Positions 25,668 through 35,513 of a DNA stretch of 62,584 nt are shown piece after piece. Position 1 is the stretch's first letter. Every line of letters begins with the position of its first letter. Below the pieces are notes generated by a model. The model searched no databases and was not told where the DNA came from. It worked only from the letters and a program-made list of their open reading frames with translations. The stretch is from Capsulimonadaceae bacterium (lineage in GTDB: Bacteria; Armatimonadota; Armatimonadia; Armatimonadales; Capsulimonadaceae): positions 1-62,584 of the forward strand of contig JARLGU010000055.1 in the NCBI GenBank assembly GCA_031292625.1, written 5' to 3'. A program made the translations under genes and the position numbers.

Positions 25668-25724
25668 TTGAGTGTTTGCAGCGAGGCGATCGGCCTGCGT
25701 GCCTCGCTGCCGTGCCGCAGGGCG

Positions 25725-28700
25725 CTAGCCCTTCTTGATTTCCGGCGCCGTCAGAAGGCCCATCGGCCTGATCTGGTACTCGTATGCCCACTGCGTACCC
25801 GTCGTTCGCCAGGAGTCTGGCCCGTACCAGCGTAGCTCCGGGTTGAAAAGATGGAGCTGGCCGAACGCATTGAACCGATTGCCGAATGCCGTGATGTCCA
25901 GCCGGTGCGCGCCCGCCGCCGGGGAACCGAGGCTGGCCGCGAACGGCGCGAACGCGATCTTGCCAGCGCTTTCGCCGTCAAGCGCGAGCGACAGCAGCGG
26001 AGCCATGAAATGCGCAGCCTGGATCGAAAGCGGAGCGCCGTCGGCTTCGATGTTCAGGTGGTAGGTGACATTCCCCGCGTAGAACGGCAAGCCCTGGCGG
26101 GTCCAATCCCCGAACGAGAGCTCGCGCACTGGCTCTACGATACGCGCCTTGCTTCCGCGCACTTCCACTCCGAAATCGCCTAGCAGGTAGAACCACTCAA
26201 GGTTGGACTTCAGCGACACGGGAACGCGGATTACCAACTCGTGCGTTCCCGCGGCGAAGCTAGGCAACGCGACTGTCTTGATATCCTCGTCCACCCACCA
26301 GCCCGCCGCTACGGATGGTACCGCAACGCCATCCAATGTAATCGTCGACTGCTCGGGCTCCTCGATCGCAAGGCCAGCGCCGCTGACATCGATTGCGCTC
26401 TCGATCATAAAGCGGAGCGCGACATGAGCGAGCACCGGCGCCGTTTTTCCCTCGGTCCACGGCTGCGCCATGTGACCGCGGCGCACTGGCAGGCCGAGTT
26501 CGTTGCGCGCGGCATCGCCGATTCGCAAGACTTCTTCGCGTGCGCGCCACTCCGGCGCGGGCGCCGCCTCGGTTTCGATGCGCCACTCAGCGAGATCGAG
26601 CAACAGCACGTTCGGTTCCGAAAGCGTTACGGGAACCGGATCGGCAAAGCGGCCCAACGACGTTTGTGCGGGTAGCGCGGTTGTTCGTCCGCCCTCGCTC
26701 CAGCCAGGCTCCAGCGTGGCCAAGAGATGGCCGTGCGCCGGAAATGTCCAGATAATCTCTGTCCACGATTCGTCGGATGTTTCTTCCGCGTTCGCTACCG
26801 AAACCAGGCGGCTCTGGATGCGTTCGCTCGTCCCGGCGACCGTGTCCCGCGCCGTCACGTTCCATTCGCCGCGGAAGCGCAGCGAGACGGACGGCAGCTC
26901 GTGCGCACGGTCCGTGTTGACCAGGAATACGTGGCGGCTCTGACCATCCTGGCGCACCTGATGGACAAGCGAACTTGGGACAGTGCCGTTCGGCAGGAGC
27001 GCGCTGATTTCGCGATAGGGCTCGATTACGGAATAAATGCGCGTCTGCGTCAGGTCGACCCGCGCGCAGTGTTCCGCGAGGCGCGCCGGCCGGTCGGATG
27101 GCTCGGCATCCACGAACGCCGGCGTCTCGCCCGCGAACACGACGTGTCCCCCAGCGTTGGCGAACCGTTCGAGGCGGATCATTGTCGTTCCGCGAATCGT
27201 CCGCATGCCTGGGACGATCACGACCTCATACCCCATAGAGCCGACATGCAGGCGGTCGCCTTCTTGTAGCGGACACTGTGACGGCAACAGGGACTCGGCG
27301 ATGAAATCGAAGTCGACGAGGCTGGCGACAAGCCATTGCGTCAGATCCTGGAACTGCTTGTCGCGTTCTTCGCGCTCGGGACGCGTTTGTTGGGCGGGTC
27401 CGTAGCAAAGCCAGTAGGATTCGATCGGATGAATCACGCCAACTCGGACGCGCGGCGTTCCGCGCGTGAGGACGGTGGCGACGCGGGCGAAATGGTTCTC
27501 GATTAGCTTGTATTCCGTTGCCCACGGAGATTGGTATCCAATGGCGGCCGGGTAGTCGCGCTTGGCTTCCCCGCGCATCGAGACCCAGGCAAGGTGCGGA
27601 ACGCGGACGGAGACGCCGAGAGCCGCCTGCCAGTCGCCTTGCGCCTTGTGGCCGATAAAATCGAAGTCCCAGTTGGTTACGCCATAAAGTTCGCTCACGA
27701 CCGCAGGACGATTGTACTGATGAGCGATGCTTTGAGCCTGCTTGGCGGTCGTGAACTCGCGGCCGTCGCACAGCATGTCGATACCGGGAATCTGAAACGA
27801 GCGCAGGGAACGCATCGCGTCCCCAATCGACTCTGTCTGCGACAGGAGCGTGGGCTCTTCCATCATGTGTCCGGTCAGGGCGATCCCGTGCGCCTGGCAC
27901 CAATCCCCGACCGTGTCGGCGAACGCTTCCGCAAATCGTTCAGCGATGTGGTCGTGATAGCGGTAACGCGCCGGGGAGACGCGTCCGGCGGGAAGCTCCC
28001 AGAACAGTTCGGGCAGGTGATCGTCGAGCCGATCGTCGTACTTGGCAAAATAGCTCTCGAAAAAATCGCCGGTGAACGGGATAACCACGTCGTTCGTTGA
28101 CTCGGGCGTCGGGAGCGTCTGTTTGCGGGCGAATTGTGGTTCATCCGTGAAGATAGCGAAAATGCTCTTGCCGAACCGGTCGCCGACTGTTTCAGCATAG
28201 CGTTCGTGCGTGACCTCGATAAAGCGTTCGATGGCCTCGCGGCTGAATGTGTCTACATAAGCTTCGTTGTTGTACCAACTGGACGGTCCCGACGTTTCCA
28301 GATAGGCGTACCAGATGCGCGCCTGCGGGTCCCGGTCATTCGGATCGGACGGCAATCGGCGGTAGCGGGCGAGGCGTCCGTGGAGAAGGACGACCTCATA
28401 TGCCGCGAACAGCATCGGATTTTCACCGCGCGGAGCCCGTGGAGCGGGGGCGTCTTCATATGACGTTGCGGTCCAGCGCAGCCACTTTTGGCGATAGCGG
28501 TGGTCCTTCGTGACCAGTCCGCCTCCGGCGCCCGACGGCCATCGGTCTTCGTCGTAGAGCCACGTAAGCATGCCAAGCGTTTCGCCAAAATCCGCGGACG
28601 CCACAACCGCCTTCATGAAGTCTTCGCCGAGGTACGGCGTGTCGAGACCGGTGCGCGAGTGTATGTGGTAGCCGCCAAACCCCATCTCCTTCATGATCGC

Positions 28701-28853
28701 GATCTGCCGCTTAAGCGCCTCGATGTCGAGGCGCGTGTTCCACGACCAGAACGGGGCTCCCCGGTACTCGGACGTTGGATTTGCAAATAGGTCGTCGGAT
28801 AGCTTTGGACTGTGGTTTTTAGGATACAGGTCGTTGGGTTGTAAGGATGACAT
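25725..28853 (-). CDS. GH106-like alpha-L-rhamnosidase family protein
   Basis: 1042 aa from ATG 28853 (GGAG 7 nt upstream). No signal peptide, so it acts in the cytoplasm or leaves by another route. The N-terminal signature EYRGAPFWSWNTRLDIEALKRQ, followed by MKEMGFGGYHIHSRTGLDTP, matches GH106 and related large glycosidases. Candidate catalytic glutamates are in IFAIFTDEPQFARK and VVSELYGVTNWDF. Middle and C-terminal beta-sandwich domains follow (LLLDLAEWRIETE, FYLLGDFGVEVRG, FYAGNVTYHLNIEA). GH106 enzymes remove rhamnose from plant glycans. A rhamnose-H+ symporter gene lies 26 kb away at 54686, which fits the assignment but is not linked. Confidence 0.82.
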   Translation of the reverse strand: MSSLQPNDLYPKNHSPKLSDDLFANPTSEYRGAPFWSWNTRLDIEALKRQIAIMKEMGFGGYHIHSRTGLDTPYLGEDFMKAVVASADFGETLGMLTWLYDEDRWPSGAGGGLVTKDHRYRQKWLRWTATSYEDAPAPRAPRGENPMLFAAYEVVLLHGRLARYRRLPSDPNDRDPQARIWYAYLETSGPSSWYNNEAYVDTFSREAIERFIEVTHERYAETVGDRFGKSIFAIFTDEPQFARKQTLPTPESTNDVVIPFTGDFFESYFAKYDDRLDDHLPELFWELPAGRVSPARYRYHDHIAERFAEAFADTVGDWCQAHGIALTGHMMEEPTLLSQTESIGDAMRSLRSFQIPGIDMLCDGREFTTAKQAQSIAHQYNRPAVVSELYGVTNWDFDFIGHKAQGDWQAALGVSVRVPHLAWVSMRGEAKRDYPAAIGYQSPWATEYKLIENHFARVATVLTRGTPRVRVGVIHPIESYWLCYGPAQQTRPEREERDKQFQDLTQWLVASLVDFDFIAESLLPSQCPLQEGDRLHVGSMGYEVVIVPGMRTIRGTTMIRLERFANAGGHVVFAGETPAFVDAEPSDRPARLAEHCARVDLTQTRIYSVIEPYREISALLPNGTVPSSLVHQVRQDGQSRHVFLVNTDRAHELPSVSLRFRGEWNVTARDTVAGTSERIQSRLVSVANAEETSDESWTEIIWTFPAHGHLLATLEPGWSEGGRTTALPAQTSLGRFADPVPVTLSEPNVLLLDLAEWRIETEAAPAPEWRAREEVLRIGDAARNELGLPVRRGHMAQPWTEGKTAPVLAHVALRFMIESAIDVSGAGLAIEEPEQSTITLDGVAVPSVAAGWWVDEDIKTVALPSFAAGTHELVIRVPVSLKSNLEWFYLLGDFGVEVRGSKARIVEPVRELSFGDWTRQGLPFYAGNVTYHLNIEADGAPLSIQAAHFMAPLLSLALDGESAGKIAFAPFAASLGSPAAGAHRLDITAFGNRFNAFGQLHLFNPELRWYGPDSWRTTGTQWAYEYQIRPMGLLTAPEIKKG

Positions 28854-29223
28854 GAATGGCTCCATTGGCGCTCCGTGCGAGCGGAAGCGCATCAAATTGG
28901 CGAACGTTGCCAGAGGCGGTTCGGAACGGCGTACAAGGCCGGTGCATGCAGCGCACTGGAATAAGCGCGTACGTCGAAAAGGTTTTGACGCAATTATCCC
29001 CTTCTTGCCTTGCCGCGTCAACGATAATCGGGACAAAAACCTGCACTATCGGGCCAAATCGAGTGCGACGGCTATTCCTCGGCTCGTTGAGCAGACACAA
29101 CGCGCCAACCGTTCGCGGCTCGCAAGACGCGCAGTCATGTTCGTCCACAATGCGTGGAATTCCTGTTCCGCATCCTGTTGCCGACGGGGTATTATCGGCC
29201 ACGCAGCTTTGGTCGCGCCTGAT
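28854..29223. other. Divergent intergenic region
   Basis: No gene was recognised in these 370 bases between the rhamnosidase and pabBC starts, although frames run on from both neighbours. No palindrome or promoter pair stands out. Confidence 0.4.
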
Positions 29224-30966
29224 ATGCAATTGATCTTCGATTTCGTTAACGACGTCGGCGAGTGCGAGCGGGTTTGTTTCACCAAGCCGCACGCGCTTCA
29301 CGTCGCCAACTCAATCCGCGACGTTCGCGGCGTTCTCGATGCGGCCTCGGAGGCTGTGGCGCAAGGCTTCTATACGGCTGGCTTCGTGGCTTACGAGGCC
29401 GGTCCGGCGTTCGATCCCGCGATTATTGCAAAGCCGGATCCGAGCTTTCCTCTCGCTTGGTTCGCCGTTTTCGAGCGTCCTACAGCGCAGCGGCCGTCGC
29501 CATCGAAGAACTATCGTGTTGGCGATTGGCGCCCGGAGATCGAACGCGGGGCATACGATGAGGCGGTAAACGTCATTCGCGACCAGATCGCAAAGGGCGC
29601 GACCTACCAGACCAATCTCACCATGCGCCTGCGGGCAGAGTTCGACGGCGATCCGTTGGCGTACTACGAGACGCTCCGCGCAGCGCATCCGGCTCCCTAT
29701 TCAGCATTCCTGGACACCGGCCGCTATGCCATCGTCTCGCTTTCGCCGGAGCTGTTTCTGCGCCGTGATAGGAACCTGCTGGCTACCGAGCCGATGAAAG
29801 GGACGATTGCGCGTGGGCGTTGGCGCGCTGAAGATGATGCGAATGCCGCCGCGCTCCGAGAGTCGGCCAAGGACCGGGCCGAAAACGTCATGATCGTCGA
29901 TTTAATGCGCAGCGATCTTGGGCGGATTGCAGTTCCCGGCAGCGTGCGGACGCCGCGTTTGTTCGACGTTTGGCCGTTGCCGACCGTCTGGCAGATGACG
30001 TCGCGCGTAGAGTGCGAGATCGATCCCGCGACGTCGCTTACGGAGCTTTTTGACGCCGCCTTTCCGCCGGGCTCGGTAACCGGCGCGCCAAAACCGATGA
30101 CAACCGGCATCATCGATCGCCTGGAGGTCTCTTCCCGGCGCGTTTATTGCGGCGCGATTGGCTACGCGTCGCCGGGTGCGTCGGCGGTATTCAATGTGGC
30201 GATCCGTACGGCGATAGTGGATAAGGAGCGAGCGTCCGTGGAATGTGGCGTCGGCGGCGGAATCACGTGGGATTCCCGGGCGGACGACGAGTACCGGGAA
30301 GCGCTTGCGAAGGCGTCGTTTCTGAACCGCAAACCTCCCGATTACCGCCTGCTGGAAACATTGCGCCTGAATGAGGACGGCTTCTTCCTCCTCGACCGGC
30401 ATCTGCGGCGCATTGAGTTTTCGGCGGGCATCCTCGGTTTTGACTTAGCCGTCGACGCGCTTAGGCACTCCCTGCAGAACCATGCGATGCTGGCCAGGGA
30501 CTTTCCGCGAAGGGTTCGTTTGCTCGTTGGGCCGAATGGCTCAGTCGATGTCGAGTCGAGCCTCTTGGCGCCTGATCCAGCCATCGCGACCGTCGTGCTC
30601 GCCGCCCGTCCGATCGATGTCGACGACCCGTTGATTTTCCACAAAACCGACAGGCGAACGATTTATGAGGAGCATTTGGCCGATGCGGGCAGCGTGTTCG
30701 ACGTGCTGCTTTGGAACGCGAAGGGGCAGGTTACCGAGTTCACGCGCGGCAATTTTGTCGCGCGCCTAGACGGGCATTTCGTGACGCCGCCGCTTGCGTC
30801 CGGCCTACTGCCGGGCGTCTATCGCGAAGAGTTGCTTAGCCAGGGAGTGCTTGCCGAGCAGGAGATTGGCATTGAGCAACTTGCGAGATGCGATGAGCTT
30901 TGGTTTATCAACAGCGTCCGCAAATGGGTGCGCGTTGCGACTGGGGCAGAGGCCTCCGGAGGCTGA
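29224..30966 (+). CDS. pabB: Bifunctional aminodeoxychorismate synthase component I / 4-amino-4-deoxychorismate lyase (PabB-PabC fusion)
   Basis: 580 aa. It makes p-aminobenzoate for folate. Residues ~1-345 are the chorismate-binding PabB half, with GATYQTNLTMRLR, LSPELFLRR, EPMKGTIARGR (the PabB-type lysine), ENVMIVDLMRSDLGRIAV, FPPGSVTGAPKPMT and CGAIGYASPG. Residues ~350-580 are the PLP-dependent PabC lyase (LLETLRLNEDGFFLLDRHLRR, FHKTDRRTIYEEH with the PLP lysine, EFTRGNFVARLDG, LLPGVYR). ATG 29224 is chosen because the family N-terminus fits (GFYTAGFVAYEAG ~70 residues in). No clear ribosome site. The partner glutaminase PabA is not nearby. Confidence 0.93.
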   Translation: MQLIFDFVNDVGECERVCFTKPHALHVANSIRDVRGVLDAASEAVAQGFYTAGFVAYEAGPAFDPAIIAKPDPSFPLAWFAVFERPTAQRPSPSKNYRVGDWRPEIERGAYDEAVNVIRDQIAKGATYQTNLTMRLRAEFDGDPLAYYETLRAAHPAPYSAFLDTGRYAIVSLSPELFLRRDRNLLATEPMKGTIARGRWRAEDDANAAALRESAKDRAENVMIVDLMRSDLGRIAVPGSVRTPRLFDVWPLPTVWQMTSRVECEIDPATSLTELFDAAFPPGSVTGAPKPMTTGIIDRLEVSSRRVYCGAIGYASPGASAVFNVAIRTAIVDKERASVECGVGGGITWDSRADDEYREALAKASFLNRKPPDYRLLETLRLNEDGFFLLDRHLRRIEFSAGILGFDLAVDALRHSLQNHAMLARDFPRRVRLLVGPNGSVDVESSLLAPDPAIATVVLAARPIDVDDPLIFHKTDRRTIYEEHLADAGSVFDVLLWNAKGQVTEFTRGNFVARLDGHFVTPPLASGLLPGVYREELLSQGVLAEQEIGIEQLARCDELWFINSVRKWVRVATGAEASGG

Positions 30967-31074
30967 AGACTCAATATCCAGGAATGGCGGCACGCAAAAC
31001 GGGAGAGAACATGCGCTGCATCCAGCGTGATTCCTCAGGTTAACGAAGTGCCGCCTCCGGAGTACGGAATGTGG

Positions 31075-31080
31075 TATACT
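31075..31080 (+). promoter_or_regulatory. Probable -10 box of the rpsB operon
   Basis: TATACT lies 172 bp upstream of the rpsB start in an otherwise GC-rich stretch. No strong -35 could be fixed. The resulting ~165-nt leader is long and GC-rich and could host ribosomal-protein feedback control, but no known S2 leader structure was recognised. Confidence 0.5.
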
Positions 31081-31252
31081 AACACGGCTGTTTTGTGTGC
31101 GTTATTCGCGTGCAGGCGCTAGAGCGGATGCCTGGCATCCGCGACACACCCGCCGGGACGTTCCCGCGCAGTGCTTCCAAGGGCCATCCAGCTGGAGGAA
31201 GTCGCGGAGGACGGATGATCGACGGGGAGGATACAACAAAGGAGACAATGAC

Positions 31253-32113
31253 TTGTCAGCATTAGCAATGAAAGACCTGCTCGAAGCAGGCGTCCACTTT
31301 GGGCACCAGACCCGCCGCTGGAACCCCAAGATGAAGCGGTACATTTATGGCGGCCGCAACGGCATCTACATTATCGACCTCCATCAGACCCTCAAGCTGT
31401 TCGATGAGGCGTACGATTTTGTCAAGGAACTTGCGACCAATAACGGCACGCTGCTGTTCGTCGGCACCAAGAAGCAGGCGCAGGAAGCGGTAGCCGACGC
31501 CGCCAAGCGCAGCCGCCAGTATTTCGTCAACTCCCGCTGGCTCGGCGGCATGTTGACCAACTATCGCACGCTGTTGACCCGCGTCGCCCGGCTTCGCGAA
31601 ATCGAGAAGATGGATGCCGAGGGCATCATTGACTCCCTTCCGAAGAAGGAAGCGGCTGAGCTTCGCGAGCAGCGCGACCGGCTTGAGCGCTACCTTGGCG
31701 GTATCAAGGATATGCCCGGCCTTCCGTCGGCGTTGTTCATCATCGACCTGAAGAAGGAGCGCATTGCCGTTCTGGAAGCGCGCAAGCTCGATATTCCGAT
31801 CATTGCGCTCGTCGATACCAACTGCGACCCGGACGAGGTCGACTACGTGATCCCAGGCAACGACGACGCCATTCGCGCGATCAAGCTGATCACCAGCAAG
31901 ATCGCCGACGCCTATATCGAGGCCAAGGGACCCGAATGGGAAGTTCGTGAGGAAGAGGCCGTCCCGGCAGTTGACGAAGAAGCCGCTCGCGTTCAAGCGG
32001 AGTGGGCGCAGCTTGAGGCGAAAACCGGAGCCGCAGTCGCCGATACCGACGCCGCCGAAGACCTTACAGAGGTTCCCGACGCCGAGGATGTCGCGGTCGT
32101 CGAGGCTTCCTAG
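31253..32113 (+). CDS. rpsB: Ribosomal protein uS2
   Basis: 286 aa from TTG 31253 ([18 protein letters not shown]); GGAG stands 8 nt upstream. ATG 31268 is an internal alternative. Family landmarks: [66 protein letters not shown] and [25 protein letters not shown]. The C-terminal ~50 residues form an acidic, Ala/Glu-rich extension beyond the usual ~240 residues. It opens the operon rpsB-tsf-pyrH-frr-uppS-dxr-rseP. Confidence 0.97.
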   Translation: MSALAMKDLLEAGVHFGHQTRRWNPKMKRYIYGGRNGIYIIDLHQTLKLFDEAYDFVKELATNNGTLLFVGTKKQAQEAVADAAKRSRQYFVNSRWLGGMLTNYRTLLTRVARLREIEKMDAEGIIDSLPKKEAAELREQRDRLERYLGGIKDMPGLPSALFIIDLKKERIAVLEARKLDIPIIALVDTNCDPDEVDYVIPGNDDAIRAIKLITSKIADAYIEAKGPEWEVREEEAVPAVDEEAARVQAEWAQLEAKTGAAVADTDAAEDLTEVPDAEDVAVVEAS

Positions 32114-32369
32114 TGATTTGTTGAGCCTCTTTACTCCTGAGAATGGCTGCAAAGAGGAATTGTCGCGTAAGCGAGGCTCTTTTTCACCCTTCCGGCGGAA
32201 GGGTGGGACTATCGAGTGGAACGGTTGGGTTTCCGGAGGAAACGAACTATTCTCATCGCCGAAGCGACACGCGCTGTTGTCGGGCAGGCCACTAGCGCCT
32301 GCCCACTCTCTTGTTTGTGGCAGATACGATGGAATTGCGCGCGGAATGCGCGACGGAGGAGATATTCTC
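32114..32369 (+). other. rpsB-tsf intergenic region with two strong hairpins
   Basis: 256 bp without a gene. CACCCTTCC/GGAAGGGTG (32185-32205) follows a GGCTCTTTTTC run, and GGGCAGGC/GCCTGCCC (32282-32304) precedes the tsf ribosome site. The pair could act as attenuator/processing elements tuning S2 and EF-Ts output. Confidence 0.55.
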
Positions 32370-33290
32370 ATGGCCGAGATCACAGCCAAAATGGTCAGCC
32401 AGCTTCGTGAAGAGACCGGGGCCGGCATGATGGATTGCAAGAAGGCGCTGACCGAAGCAGGCGGCGATATTGAGGAGGCTCGCACGATCCTTCGCAAGAA
32501 GGGCGCGGCCAAGGCCGGGCAAAAGAGCGAGACCCGAACCGCGTCCGAAGGTATTACCGATGCGTTCGTTTCCGAGTCGGGCAGCGTCGGCGTGCTTCTG
32601 GAAGTGAACAGCGAGACGGACTTCGTCGCGCGCAACGAGGCGTTTCATGCGCTGGCTCACGAGCTTTCGCGTGCGCTTGCGGATGCCGGCAAGCCTTTCT
32701 CCAGCGTCGAAGAGTTTCTGGCGTCGCCCGCTGCCGATGGCAAAACGATTAATGATGTCGTAACCGAAGCAATCGCTCGCCTTGGCGAGAAGATCGCCGT
32801 CGCCCGTTTTGAGCGCTTCGATGCATCCACTGCGCGTGGCGCGGTGGGGGCCTATATCCATCGGACCGATTTCAAGACCGGCGTCCTCGTCGAGATCGCC
32901 TCGGACAAGGAGATTACGAATATCGATGCGCTGACGCAACTTGCGCGTGACGTTGCCATGCACGTCGCGGCGACTCGTCCGCAGTATCTGAACCCGGAAG
33001 ACGTCCCTGCGGAGCTGCTTGACAAGGAGCGGGAAATCGCGATCGCCAAGCAGGATGCGGATCCTTCGTTCGCAAACAAGCCGGAGGCGGCGAAGAAGGC
33101 GATGATCGAGGGGCAAGTTCGCAAATATCTCGAACAGTGCGTTCTCACCGAGCAGGGTTTCGTGCGCGATCCGTCGGGCAAGCAGAAGATCAAGGCGCTG
33201 GTCGCCGAAGTCGGCAAGTCGGCGGGCGCAACGCTCAAGATTGTCCGGTTCGCGCGCTATCGCGTTGGGGAAGTGGGTGGAAATGGCTGA
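32370..33290 (+). CDS. tsf: Translation elongation factor Ts
   Basis: 306 aa from ATG 32370 (GGAGGAG upstream). It recharges EF-Tu with GTP. N-terminal UBA-like part: MVSQLREETGAGMMDCKKALTEAGGDIEEA, with the TGAGMMDCKKAL signature. Core: VGVLLEVNSETDFVARNE and AVGAYIHRTDFKTGVLVEI (His contacting EF-Tu), then two dimerisation halves. Its last 8 bases overlap the pyrH start, so translation is coupled. Confidence 0.97.
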   Translation: MAEITAKMVSQLREETGAGMMDCKKALTEAGGDIEEARTILRKKGAAKAGQKSETRTASEGITDAFVSESGSVGVLLEVNSETDFVARNEAFHALAHELSRALADAGKPFSSVEEFLASPAADGKTINDVVTEAIARLGEKIAVARFERFDASTARGAVGAYIHRTDFKTGVLVEIASDKEITNIDALTQLARDVAMHVAATRPQYLNPEDVPAELLDKEREIAIAKQDADPSFANKPEAAKKAMIEGQVRKYLEQCVLTEQGFVRDPSGKQKIKALVAEVGKSAGATLKIVRFARYRVGEVGGNG

Positions 33291-34008
33291 AGCGAAACAG
33301 CCGCGCTATAAGCGAGTGCTCGTCAAACTCTCCGGCGAGGCCCTCGCCGGAGAAGCCAGGCAGGGGCTTGATTACCCGTCGATCGACACGATTGCCGCCG
33401 AGGTCGCCGATTTGCGCGCCCTTGGCGTCGAGGTTGCGGTCGTCGTCGGCGGCGGTAATCTTGTTCGCGGACGCAGCGCCGCGGACAGGGGCGTCGAGCA
33501 GGTGACCGGACACTACATGGGTATGCTCGGAACGGTCATCAACTCGCTCGCGCTCCAGGACTCGCTGGAAAAGATCGGAGTCGCGACGCGGGTTCAGTCC
33601 GCGTTGACGATTACCGCGGTCGCTGAGCCGTACATCCGGCGCCGCGCGATGCGCCACCTCGAAAAAGGGCGCGTCGTCATCTTCGGCGCGGGCACCGGCA
33701 ACCCGTACTTTACGACCGACACCGCCTCGGCTTTGCGCGCATCGGAAATCGGCGCGGAGGCCATCTTGATGGCAAAGAACGGGACCGACGGAATTTATGA
33801 CAAGGACCCGCGCCAGTTTCCTGATGCGGTCAAATTCGATCATATCGAGTACGCCGACGCGATCAATCGGCAGCTCAAGGTCATGGACCTCACTGCGTTC
33901 ACCTTCTGCATGGAGAACAAGATGCCGATCGTCGTGTTCGATATGAAGGTGTCCGGCAATATGGCCCGCGTCGCTTTGGGCGAACCGATTGGAACCCTGG
34001 TCGGGTAA
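33283..34008 (+). CDS. pyrH: UMP kinase
   Basis: 241 aa from ATG 33283, overlapping tsf by 8 bp. It phosphorylates UMP to UDP. Amino-acid-kinase fold: RVLVKLSGEALAGE (phosphate loop), VVVGGGNLVRGR, MGMLGTVINSLALQDSLE, VVIFGAGTGNPYFTTDTAS and AKNGTDGIYDKDPR. The length is normal. It sits in the classical order between tsf and frr. Confidence 0.97.
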   Translation: MAEAKQPRYKRVLVKLSGEALAGEARQGLDYPSIDTIAAEVADLRALGVEVAVVVGGGNLVRGRSAADRGVEQVTGHYMGMLGTVINSLALQDSLEKIGVATRVQSALTITAVAEPYIRRRAMRHLEKGRVVIFGAGTGNPYFTTDTASALRASEIGAEAILMAKNGTDGIYDKDPRQFPDAVKFDHIEYADAINRQLKVMDLTAFTFCMENKMPIVVFDMKVSGNMARVALGEPIGTLVG

Positions 34009-34184
34009 TCTAACGTCTATGTAATACGGCTGGATGATTTTGGCTGGCCGGGCGCTGCGTTTGGCGGCCGTCCGGCCGATGTTCTAATCCCAGGCCGTTC
34101 GCGAATTGCAGGCGTAGCGTCCCGGTTTTCCATTTCACAATGGAGGCCGCTTGGGACGGCGTCTGGCGAGGAGATTATCGTCTC

Positions 34185-34748
34185 ATGGCAACCATTGTCG
34201 AACTGACTACCGAGGCCGAGCATAAGATGCAGAAGAGCATCGAGGCTTCTCAACACGAGTTTTCCACGCTGCGGACCGGTCGCGCTCACCCGGGCATGCT
34301 CGACGGCATTCTGGTTGAGGCTTATGGCAGCCAGATGCCGATCGGCCAGTTGGCTCAGGTGCACGTCCCCGAACCGCGCCAACTTACGATCACGCCTTAT
34401 GATCGCTCGACGGTTGGAGCGATTGAGCGCGCGATTAAAATGAGCGACTTGAACATCAACCCGATTAACGACGGCGCCGGCATCCGGCTCAATCTCCCGC
34501 CCCTCACGGAAGAGCGGCGAAAGGATATGGTCAAGCTGCTGCACAAGAAGGCCGAGGAAGGCCGTGTTGCAATCCGCAATGTCCGCCGCGAAGCCAACGA
34601 CCACTTCAAACAGCTCGAGAAGAAGAGCGAGGCGTCCGAGGACGAGAGCAAGCGCGCACAGGAGAAGTTGCAGAAGCTTACCGATAAGTATATCGCCGAT
34701 CTCGACCAACTGCAGAAGGCCAAGGAAGCCGAACTGCTGGAAGTGTAA
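34185..34748 (+). CDS. frr: Ribosome recycling factor
   Basis: 187 aa from ATG 34185 (GAGGAG about 12 nt before). It splits post-termination ribosomes with EF-G. Signature: LRTGRAHPGMLDGILVEAYG, PIGQLAQVHVPEPRQL, GAGIRLNLPPLTEERRKDMVK and a long C-terminal helix RRAxNDxFKxLEKK-like (EANDHFKQLEKKSEASEDE). It ends one base before the uppS ATG. Confidence 0.97.
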   Translation: MATIVELTTEAEHKMQKSIEASQHEFSTLRTGRAHPGMLDGILVEAYGSQMPIGQLAQVHVPEPRQLTITPYDRSTVGAIERAIKMSDLNINPINDGAGIRLNLPPLTEERRKDMVKLLHKKAEEGRVAIRNVRREANDHFKQLEKKSEASEDESKRAQEKLQKLTDKYIADLDQLQKAKEAELLEV

Positions 34749-35513
34749 ATGCCCGCAATCGCGCAGAACGCCCGCATCGACACGATTAAGAAACGGCTCG
34801 ACCTGTCGCGCCTGCCCGCGCACGTCGCCATCATCACGGATGGCAACGGGCGCTGGGCGAAACGTCGCGGCATGCCCCGGATCTACGGCCACGGTGAGGG
34901 CTACAAGACCGTCCGCCAGATCGTGCGCGATGCCGGCGAGATCGGTATTCGGGTCTTGACCCTGTACGTCTTCTCCGTCGAGAACTGGAAACGTCCGAAG
35001 ACCGAGACGGACGCTCTTATGCGCTTAATTGAGCAAGCGGCGCGCAGTGAGCTTCGCGAGTTGCACGAGAACAACGTGCAGATACGGTTTCTTGGACGTC
35101 GTGAAGGTTTGCCGGACAGCCTGATCGCCGAGATGGACCGCGCAACGGCGCAGACCGCAAAGAACACGGGACTGATCTTGAACCTGGCAGTCAATTATGG
35201 CGGGCGGGCTGAGTTGGCCGATGGCGTTCGCTCGATTGCTCGGAAAGTTGCTGCCGGCGAAATTGATCCCGAAGCCATCACCGAAGAGACCATCGCCGCG
35301 CATACATACGCTCCCGATCTGCCCGATCCGGACCTGCTCATACGCACTGCCGGAGAAATGCGTTTTTCGAACTTTCTCCTCTGGGGCAGCGCCTACGCCG
35401 AGTTTTGGGTCACGCAGACACTTTGGCCTGATTTCACGACCGAACTGCTCGCCGATGCAATCGTCGATTTCCAGGGGCGCGTGCGCAAGTTCGGGATGGT
35501 TGTCGATCCATGA
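34749..35513 (+). CDS. uppS: Undecaprenyl diphosphate synthase (isoprenyl transferase)
   Basis: 254 aa. It builds the C55 carrier lipid for peptidoglycan and glycans. Signature near residue 27: HVAIITDGNGRWAKRRGMPR (catalytic Asp). Then TLYVFSVENWKRP, the RFLGRREGLP and LNLAVNYGGRAEL blocks, and DLLIRTAGEMRFSNFLLWGSAYAEFW close to the C-terminus. The start codon follows the frr stop directly, and its end overlaps dxr by 4 bp. Confidence 0.96.
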   Translation: MPAIAQNARIDTIKKRLDLSRLPAHVAIITDGNGRWAKRRGMPRIYGHGEGYKTVRQIVRDAGEIGIRVLTLYVFSVENWKRPKTETDALMRLIEQAARSELRELHENNVQIRFLGRREGLPDSLIAEMDRATAQTAKNTGLILNLAVNYGGRAELADGVRSIARKVAAGEIDPEAITEETIAAHTYAPDLPDPDLLIRTAGEMRFSNFLLWGSAYAEFWVTQTLWPDFTTELLADAIVDFQGRVRKFGMVVDP

